Of a stretch of 64,000 bases of DNA, positions 12,001 through 21,300 are shown one piece after another. Position numbers and translations under genes: made by a program. The stretch covers positions 208,501 through 272,500 of the forward strand of contig CANXME010002101.1 of the NCBI GenBank assembly GCA_948144175.1. The letters are read 5' to 3'. The notes beneath the pieces were generated by a model. It was not told the DNA's origin and did no database searches. It saw only the letters and a program-made list of their open reading frames with translations. Position 1 is the first letter of the stretch, and every line of letters begins with the position of its first letter. Source of the stretch: Closterium sp. NIES-65. Lineage: Eukaryota > Streptophyta > Zygnematophyceae > Desmidiales > Closteriaceae.

Positions 12001-13904
12001 CGCGTGCCTAGGAAGGGCGTGCGCTTGGGGGGATTGGCCATATGCATGTTGGGATGGGGAAGCCTGGGCCCGGCGCTTGTGTCCATTGCGCCTGACATCG
12101 CCCTCAACTTCAACGCCCCTTCCTGCTTCCCCCCCCGTTTTCCACCCATCCTCGCGTCTCACCCCGCTTCCCCCCCCGTTTTCCACCCATCCTCGCGTCT
12201 CACCCCGCTTCCCCCCCCGTTTTCCACCCATCCTCGCGTCTCACCCCGCCTCCCCACCCGTTTTCCACCCATCCTCGCGTCTCACCCCGCTTCCCCTCCC
12301 GTTTTCCACCCATCCTCACGTCTCACCCCGCTTACCACCCTTTTTCCACCCATCCTCGCGTCTCACCCCGCTTCTCCACCCGTTTTCCACCCATCCTTGC
12401 GTCTCGCCCCGCTTCCCCACCCGTTTTCCACCCATCCTCGCGTCTCACCCCGCTTCCCACCCGTTTTCCACCCATCCTCGCGTCTCACCCCGCTTCCCAC
12501 CCGTTTTCCACCCATCCTCGCGTCTCACCCCGCTTCCCCACCCGTTTTCCACCCATCCTCACGTCTCACCTCACCCCTCTTCCCCGCCCTTTTCCCTCCC
12601 CCCCTCCTCGCCCACCTCTCCCCTACCTCAGGATCAAGCGGAGGGTGCCAGAGCAGTACCAGGGCACGCCCCAGGCGAACCTGGTGACGGCGCTGGCAGC
12701 CACAACACTGGCGACGGTGTCATGCTACCCCATTGACACTGTGCGGCGCCAGATGCAGATGAAGGGGTCGCCCTTCAACTCCATGCTTGAGGCCTTCCCA
12801 GGTGCGTACGGTACGGGGGTGACTTGTGAATGCACTCACAAGGTGCCAGAGTGGAGGACTGGCGACGGTGTCGTGCTACCCCATCGACACTGTGCGGCGC
12901 CAGATGCAGATGAAGGGGTCGCCCTTCAACTCCATGCTTGATGCTGTGTGTATGTATGGAGCGACGAATATCCGAGCCATGAGTCAAGTCACGAGGCGCC
13001 AGAGAGGCTGGCCCTGGTCTCATGCTACCCCACCCATTGACACCGTGCGGTGCCAGATGCAGTGCAGATGAAGGGCTTGCCTTTCAACTCCATGCTCGAG
13101 GCCTTCCCAGGTGAAAGGCTGCGTCCTTGTGGACGACTCGTGAGCCAGACTCACACAGCATTAGAGTGAAAGGCTGGTTCTTTGAACTCCTTTCTTGTGG
13201 TCCTACCATGTTCGGGGTGGGTCATGACTGATGAGTCGACCCACAAGGCGTCAGATGCACAAGAGATGGGGTCCCCCCCTTCAAATCCTTGCTCCAGGCC
13301 TTTCCAGGTAGAAAGTTACTTCTGAGTCGACCATTACAGATGAAGGATTCATGCGCCAGGTTTGTGTGTGCGAGGGAGGGACTAAATAATCTGAGTGACA
13401 GGTGAGTCTCATGAATGCTGTGCTCTAAAGCTATGTGCTTAAATGCTGGAGTGCGCGGGTGTGTGTGTGTTGGCAGGCATCGTGAAGCGAGATGGATGGC
13501 TGGGGCTGTACCGAGGCTTTATCGCCAACACGGTGAAGAACCTCCCTAACAGCAGGTAAGCGTTGTGGCCTGCCCCTAGTGATATACCACTTTCTGGCTC
13601 TACTTACTCGCACCCATTGTCTCTTTCACTGTTTCTGAAGATGCTTGGCTTGGCTCTTTTTCACTTTCCTTTCTCCTCGTTTTTCCTTGCCTCTTGCAGT
13701 GTGCGCCTGACGACATATGACGCCGTGAAGAACACCATTCTCTCCGGCCACTCACAGTGGGACCGCCTAATCGTAGAGCGCAAGCGTCTCAGCAAGGCCA
13801 GGTTGCCAACAAGGCAGAATGGTGGAGGGGGAGCAAGCAGCAGCACCAGTAGCAGCGTATTGGCCACTGTTGCAAGTGCATCTGCGCAAACAGTCGTTTG
13901 TTGA
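9075..13904 (+). CDS. TAAC: thylakoid/plastid-type ADP,ATP carrier (mitochondrial carrier family)
   Basis: Nine exons give an in-frame protein of about 541 residues: 9075-9803, 9967-10023, 10239-10301, 10539-10595, 10734-10886, 11679-11791, 12632-12801, 13477-13555 and 13700-13904. All junctions are GT-AG and phases are consistent. After a ~200-residue N-terminal extension (probably a plastid transit region) come three mitochondrial-carrier repeats with signatures TAPLDRWK, TYPLDVLRLR and CYPIDTVRRQMQMKG. WKGNLPQVMRIVPYSAVQLFAYE and GLGPALVSIAPYIALNFCAYD blocks are as in the plant thylakoid ADP,ATP carrier. It would exchange stromal ATP for lumenal ADP or move adenine nucleotides across a plastid membrane. 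The Ser-rich C-terminal tail is poorly conserved. Introns 6 and 7 carry decayed copies of exons 6 and 7. Confidence 0.88.
11913..12114 (+). pseudogene. two decayed copies of carrier exon 6
   Basis: 11913-11979 is an almost exact copy of the 3' half of exon 6 (LGPALVSIAPYIALNF) including the end of the exon and its GTG donor. 12065-12114 is a second, more diverged copy that trails off into the minisatellite. Confidence 0.85.
12118..12580. repeat. ~40-bp minisatellite in carrier intron 6
   Basis: About eleven tandem units containing GTTTTCCACCCATCCTCGCG, C/T-rich on the plus strand. The array ends shortly before the exon 7 acceptor and may supply its pyrimidine tract. Confidence 0.9.
12858..13308 (+). 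pseudogene. three decayed copies of carrier exon 7 in intron 7
   Basis: Copies at 12858-12945, 13016-13111 and 13247-13308 repeat the exon 7 segment encoding CYPIDTVRRQMQMKGSPFNSML, with rising divergence. The second and third keep CCCAG|GTGAA and TCCAG|GTAGA donors. The second contains small insertions and the third lacks most of the segment. Confidence 0.88.
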
Positions 13905-15349
13905 TGTCTTGCTTCTATCTTTAGTTGCACTCACGTAGGATTCACACTTACATAGAAAGACTCGTTGCAACCCCAACCACATCTCTTAACCATTCCAAAA
14001 AACTATGACCAGCAATTGATGTTTGGGCATAAATTGATTGCTGCGTAGCTTAGATGGATTTAGGCATGTATACACTTACCACAGTCGTGGGTCCGTATCT
14101 GGAAGTATGATAAAATTCCATACCCGCAGAAGGAGATAAAATTGCTGATTTCCGTGTAAATTCATTTGCCATTCAAATTCTTTGATGCTCAGTGGAAGGT
14201 GCAATGCAATCACGAGGGTCTGGAAGCTGTGTTGCGAGATACTGGATTCGAGGTCCACATTTCTCGAGTTTCCCAGCCTTATCAGTTGACAGGTCAACCT
14301 TGGTGATATCCACGTCATGAATCAGAGGTATCACTCTCCGATGCTGCTTCTACGAAACGAATTTTATCACGCCAAAACAAAGCAAAGCACCCAAAACACT
14401 CAACTGTACAAATGGATTTCTCGGTTCTGTAGTTTTTGTGATCTGGATAACTTGTATCACCTGCCCGTTTGTGATGATTCCATTGATCGCACTTGTGGTC
14501 ACGGTCTTACCTGCGTGCACCTCCATCGCCATCATGACTGCTATCGGGAAGACAGAAGTTTGTGGCTGGGGCCTTGGTGGTGAAAGGTTTGGTTCATGTA
14601 GCTCACCGTAGTCATCTTCTCACAGCTTGGCATTCTTCCATAGCGACATTTCAGGTCCGGCAAAGTTTTGGCGAACCAGGAGTGCAAGGGTGAATGACCC
14701 CGAAGCTGGACGCCCTGCCATCTTCCTGGCACGGAACTTCCTCACACGAGGCTCGGTTCTGTTACCTTTTTCGGCTCGGGCCACCAGCACGGCAGGTTGG
14801 TTCAGGTTAGGCGCTGAACATTAAGGTTGGAAAGAAACACCCTGAGGAAGGCGAACGCAGAACTCGAGGGGTCGCACCTCGGAATCTTCGAAACGCTCGC
14901 ACGCTGGGAAATGGAGAGGATGGACTTGGAGGTGATTTTACACCACAGCTCTCTCTCTCTCTCTCTCTCATCCACACCACAGTCCAATATCCCTTACAAA
15001 CAGCTCTCATCAATCAGGTCCACGATTCAGAATGGAGGCCACGGCACAGTAAACCTGTGTGGTGGAATCAAGCTGTTTTCTGCTGTTGGTGTGTGGGCAT
15101 GTGCAGTGTAGCCAGCCACTGAGGATTTGACTCCTTATCCTCACCTCATCCTCAACAAGGCGGAATTTCGTCCGCCTTTTCAGACCGTCTGGTGCGTTTC
15201 TTCGCTTATTCGCCAGAGGCTTCGGGCCTTAGCTTCAAAAGTTTCTTTTCTTGCCTATGTTACTAAGCACGTCCTTACTCTCATAGTCCCTCGTTCTTCC
15301 AACGAAGTGATCCGTATATTTTATATTTTGATTAAGGTTAGTTTGCAGT
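13905..15349. other. intergenic, no recognisable gene
   Basis: No supported frame. A short (TC)n tract lies at 14947-14969. The last ~200 bases are presumably the promoter and leader of the CCT-motif gene. Confidence 0.5.
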
Positions 15350-18300
15350 ATGGCCGCAATGGACGGGAGCGTGTTTCTTCCCGTCCCAGCAGGCGGCAGA
15401 GCAGCGACGGACGCCATGACGGCGGAGTTACCCGACGTGACCAACGGCGCGTACTTCCATGGCGGCTTCGACGACGGGATATTCGGCATGACGGATTTCG
15501 ATGTGAGTGCAGATGATTCGGGCAAGCTAGCACACTCGCACGAAGCAATGCGACTGTTCCGATGCGACAATGATATTGTAAAGGGATTCTCAAATTCCAT
15601 TCTCTTGCCCAATCACTCCCCAATGTTTTCCCCACTATCGCACGGCAGGGCATCGAGTTCGACATGGGGTTGGCGCAGGACAACCTGGACGCGGCGCACA
15701 AGCTCGGGCTGGGCGGCGCGCCCATGGCCATGGCGCGCGACATGGGCGTGGGCGACGCGCCGGGCGACGACGACGACGACGACATTTTCACGCAGCTCGC
15801 CGCTGCCGCGCCCGACACGCAGTGCGGTAATATTTTTTCGATTGTCCAGCCGCCTAAGAATGAGGCTCCCAAGTAACAGTGCCGTAACGTTTCGAGTTTT
15901 TCCGCGGATTCATTCTAATTTGCCTTCTCTCTGCCTTCTTTCTGCTCTCTCTGCGTGCCGTCCGGCGACCAGCAGACCCCAGCATCTCCTTCGCGGCCGG
16001 ACTACCAACAGCAGCAGCGGCAGAGGCAGCAGAGCCTGCCGCAGCAGTAGTGCCCACGGTAGACCCTTCTCATCACTCGCAGCACACGGGGGCGGCGGGA
16101 GCGTCGCAAGCGGAGAACCAGGAGCGCGCAGGCGCGGGGTGCGGAAGGCCCGAAGGGGGGAAGCGGCGGGGGATATTCGAGATTGCGGAAGTGAGCTTAG
16201 CGCCGTACTGCGTGTTGTCGGAGGGAGAGCCGAGCGCGGAGCGTGGAGGAGGCCTCGGAGGGGGCGGAAGCGCGCGTACTGGGGGAGAGGGCAACGCGCA
16301 GGGAAATTTTGCAGCACAAGCGGGGAATATGGAAGCTGCTGGCGCGGGGGGAACGGCGGGGGGAGCAGCGGGGGATGCGGGTTCTCCGGAAGGGTCGGAC
16401 TGTAGCTTCTCAATGAGCTCCTCTCCGCCCTCCCCCTCCCGCATGCGCCAATACGCGCACAGGCACGCGCGCGCGCACGCGCACGCACAGGGGTTTGCGC
16501 AAAAGCAGGCGGAGTTGGAGGGGGCGCAGGCGCAGGCGCAGGGCATGGGGGTAGTGGGGGATACCGCGCATGCGGCGGATGGGCCGGGTTCTCCGCCGTC
16601 GTCGTCGTTCGGGCATAGCCAGGTGTTCAGCCCCATGGTGTCGCGCACGCGGCCCGCGCAGAAACACAAGGGCGCGGGGAGACCTGCTGGCGCGGCGGAC
16701 GCGGCGGGCGGAGCGGCGGTGAATGGCGCAACGAGCAGAGGTCTGGCGCACGGAGGGGGAATGGGGGGACAACATGGCGCAGGGATGGGGGTCATGGGGA
16801 TGCCCGGGGGAATGCCGGGGGGGATGTGGGGGGGGATTCCCGGGGGGATGCCGCCTGCCGCGGCGGCGGCGGCGATGGCGCAGCACCATGCGATGGCGGC
16901 GGCGCAGGCGATGCACATGGCGGCGATGCAAGGCCACGCCATGCCCGGACACCCCGCGCAGGGGCACCCCATGTCCGCGAACCCGTTCCCCATGCCGCCG
17001 CCAGGGATGATGCCCGCGGGGATGCCTCCCCACATGCCCGGCGCAATGCCCCCCGGGATGCCCCCGGGAATGTCCCCTGGCGCAATGCCTAACGGGATGA
17101 TGTACCCGCATGGGCATCCATACGCTATGCAGCACATGCAGCAGATGCACATGCACATGCACATGCAACACATGCACATGCAGCAAGCACAGCAACAGCA
17201 GCAGCAGCAGCAGCAGCAACAGTCGCAAAAATCCGGAAACACTTCCTCCTCCGCCATACCCGCGGACGACGATTCCCCCATGCCCGCCGCATCCCACGCG
17301 CCGTCCCTCCCCGCCCTCCCCGGCCTCCCGCCGCCCTTCGTGTTCCCAGGCATGATGCCGCCTCCGGGTTTCCCGGGCGGCGCTGCGCCCGCTTTAGGAA
17401 CCCCCGTGCCAGCAATGAGCGGCGCGAGTAGGGCGGGCGGGGGGGGCGCGGGAAGAGTCAAGGCGGAGCCGGTTAGCGCCAAGTCGGGTTTTGGTCGCGC
17501 GGGGGGGGATATTGTACCCGTTAAGAGCGAATCCGTTAGTCCGTCCAAGTCCCCTCGCCCGCGCCCTGGCGCCCCCAGCGGCAGCAGCTTCGCGCCGAGC
17601 CTTCCCCGACGCCGAAGCTACCACGAAGGTTTGGGCGGGTTGCAGGCTGCGGCTCGGATGAGCGTGAGCTCAGCCTCGGCGGTGCCGAGGATGCAGACCG
17701 CGTCAGGTTCTGCATCAGGAGCTTCGGGCTTCGGGTCTTCTGCTGCGGTGGCGGCGGCGGGGGGCGCACCAGGAATGGCGGCGGGAATGGCGCCGTCGAA
17801 GATGCGGCGCGTGGCTTCCATGGGGCAGCTGTCGCACCACAGCCGCGCAGGCGGAGGCGCCGAGGGGGAGCGATGGGCGGGCGCGGGAAGCGCAGGTTTT
17901 GGTATGGGCGGAGGCATGGGCGCGCGGAGAAAGCTGGGGATGGGCGCGGGGACTGGCGACGGCAGCAGCGGAAACTCAGGTAGCGAGGGGGACGGGAGCG
18001 GGGGAGACGGCGCGGGGACGCGCGGAAGAGCAGGGGAAGCGGCGGAGCTGGGGGAAGAGGAGGGGGGAGAAGACGAGCTGAAGCCTCTGCCGTCGATTCA
18101 CCTTCAGCAGCAGCAGCAGCAGATGCTGCTGCGCCAGCGCCTGTTGCAGCGGCGGGGGATGATGCCCCGAAGCCACAGCAGTCACTCTCTAGGGCAGCTG
18201 CATAGGCAGGCGCTCGCAGCTGCCGCGGCAGGCGGAGGTGGAGGCGGAGGCGGAGGCGGAGGCGGGGGCGGGGGTGGGCGCGCGGGGCCAGCGGGTAGCA

Positions 18301-21300
18301 GCGTGGGAGGGGCGCCGTTAGCTTCCCCCAGGAGTATGGGGCCTCCGCAGATCCCCCCTGTTTCTCCCCGCGGGGAATTCGCAGGGGCGCAGGCTGGCGG
18401 AAGCAGCAGCAAGCAGCGGGGGATTGGGGGAGCATCTCCGGAGGAGTCAGGGGGGGCGGGGATGGGCGCTCGACCCGGTGCAATGGGCGGAAGCAGGGGG
18501 GGGCAGGCGGGGGGAGCTGTTACGATGGGGCAAATGCGCGGAGGTGGGGGCGCGGGAGCAGATTCGCGGGGGATGATGGGGATGGAGGGGGGCGGAGGGA
18601 TGAGCGCAATGGCGGGATTGACACCCCCGCGGCTTCCATCGCTGGCCGGAATGCGGAGAGTGCAGAGCACAGGCGATATCCAGGTGTGATTGGGGCTCGG
18701 ATGAATACAGGCACGTACACCAATACATGATTTAGAATCAGAGCTGACTTTTGAGTCGACTCAAAAGTCAGCACGTACACCAATACATGATTTAGAATCA
18801 GAGCTGACTTTTGAGTCGACTCAAAAGTCAGCACGTACACCAATACATGATTTAGAATCAGAGCTGACTTTTGAGTCGACTCAAAAGTCAGCACGTACAC
18901 CAATACATGATTTAGAATCAGAGCTGACTTTTGAGTCGACTCAAAAGTCAGCACGTACACCAATACATGATTTAGAATCAGAGCTGACTTTTGAGTCGAC
19001 TCAAAAGTCAGCACGTACACCAATACATGATTTAGAATCAGAGCTGACTTTTGAGTCGACTCAAAAGTCAGCACGTACACCAATACATGATTTAGAATCA
19101 GAGCTGACTTTTGAGTCGACTCAAAAGTCAGCACGTACACCAATACATGATTTAGAATCAGAGCTGACTTTTGAGTCGACTCAAAAGTCAGCACGTACAC
19201 CAATACATGATTTAGAATCAGAGCTGACTTTTGAGTCGACTCAAAAGTCAGCACGTACACCAATACATGATTTAGAATCAGAGCTGACTTTTGAGTCGAC
19301 TCAAAAGTCAGCACGTACACCAATACATGATTTAGAATCAGAGCTGACTTTTGAGTCGACTCAAAAGTCAGCACGTACACCAATACATGATTTAGAATCA
19401 GAGCTGACTTTTGAGTCGACTCAAAAGTCAGCACGTACACCAATACATGATTTAGAATCAGAGCTGACTTTTGAGTCGACTCAAAAGTCAGCACGTACAC
19501 CAATACATGATTTAGAGTCATGTAAACGCAGAAGGGTGCAATGCAAAAAGCAAGATGGGTATGGTGCTGATTACTTGAGAGATACTCATTCACAAGCCGC
19601 AGAACATATTGGTTTCTTATAAAGATGCTTGAGTGACAATGACATCTGGCAGGAAACAAGCGCAGCAGTAAGTCAATGTAGCATTTACATCCCCACTCTT
19701 CTCCCACCCTTCTCCACCCGTGAGATGCCGTTTCTCTCTCCCTCACTTCCCTCACTTCCCTCTCCATAACTTCACCAACTTCCCTTCCCTACCTTTCACC
19801 TCACTTCATCTTCCTCTCGGGCTGCACCACCTGAGCGCCATGCTCGGGCTGCACCACCTGAGCGCCATGCTCGGGCTGCACCACCTGAGCGCCATGCTCG
19901 GGCTGCACCACCTGAGCGCCATGCTCGGGCTGCACCACCTGAGCGCCATGCTCGTGCTGCGCATCCCATCGAGTTCTTGCCTCTCACTTCAATCTTCTTT
20001 GTGACCCCCTCCCCTTCCTTCCCCTTCTCCTTCCCCTTCCCGACTCTTACCCCTCTCCATCCCATCCCGCCCCTCCCTTTTCCCTTCATCCCACGGACCC
20101 TGAGCGCCATGTCAGGGCTGCCCTTCCCATCAGAAGTACTGCTCATCTAGGTTCTTCCCCCTACCCTTGATGGACTCTTCTCCCGTCCCTCCCTCCCTCC
20201 CTCCCTCCCTCCCTCCCTCCCTCCCTCCCTCCCTCCCTCCCTCCCTCCCTCCCTCCCTCCCTCCCTCCCTCCCTCCCTCCCTCCCTCCCTCCCTCCCTCC
20301 CTCCCTCCCTCCCTCCCTCCCTCCCTCCCTCCCTCCCTCCCTCCCTCCCTCCCTCCCTCCCTCCCTCGCTCGCTCCCACAGTCACAGAGTGCCATATATT
20401 TCTGCCCTTCCCATCAAGAGTACTGCTCAATTAGGTTCTTTCTTCCTCCTACCCTTGATGGGCTCTCTTCCCGTCTCTCTCTTCCCGTCTCTCTCTCCCT
20501 CCCTCCCTCCCTCCCTCCCTCCCTCCCTCCCTCGCTCCCACAGTCACAGAGTGCCATGTCAGGGCTGCCCTTCCCCATGGGGGGTGGCTTGGGGGATGAT
20601 GGCGGTGCTGTGTTCCGTGTGGGGCGCTACACTGTGGAGGATCGCCAGCAGCGCATCTCTTTGCTCCAGCAAAAACCCCTTTGCGTTGACTCAGCAGTCA
20701 TTTGAATCCCTTCCCGCCCCCTCCCATCCCTTCTCCTCGGATGCTGCAGTCCCTGAGCGCCATGGCTGGGCTGCCCTTCCCCGTGGGGGATGACGGCTCT
20801 GGTGTGTTCCGCGTGGGGCGCTACACCCTGGAGGAGCGCCAGCAGCGGACATTCCATTCTCATTCTCCTTCTCTCTCCTTCTTGTCCCGTCTCTCACCCT
20901 TCTACCCATGCTGCAGTCTCTGAGCGCCATGGCTGGGCTGCCCTTCCCCATGGAGAACGAGGGAGGGGGAGTGTTTCGCGTGGGGCGATACACCTTGGAC
21001 GAGCGCCAGCCAGCAGCGCATCTCTTTGTACTCGCAAAACTCTTTGGAGTTGAATCAGAATATATTTGAATCCCATCCCTTCCCGTCCCACCACCTTCTC
21101 CTCGGATGCTGCAGTCCCTGAGCGCCATGGCTGGGCTGCCCTTCCCCGTGGGGGATGACGGCTCTGGTGTGTTCCGCGTGGGGCGCTACACCCTGGAGGA
21201 GCGCCAGCAGCGCATCTCCCGCTACCGGCAGAAGCGGCACGAACGCAACTACACCAAGAAGATCAAGGTGGGTGCATGCATGTGAGTCAGTGCATGCATG

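Noticed and set aside
16073..17548. 491-residue Cys/Gly/Pro-rich minus-strand frame
   Set aside because: It is antisense to the low-complexity third exon of the CCT gene, which has the family motifs on the plus strand.
18711..19518. CRISPR-like array
   Set aside because: The units are fully identical with no variable spacers, and the setting is a eukaryotic intron; it is a tandem satellite.
18520..19767. 415-residue minus-strand frame with a 20-residue repeat
   Set aside because: The repeated peptide is only the translation of the 60-bp satellite, whose length is a multiple of three. It lies in an intron of the CCT gene.
20147..20430. Gly-Arg-Glu repeat protein on the minus strand
   Set aside because: It is a translation of the (CCCT)n microsatellite.
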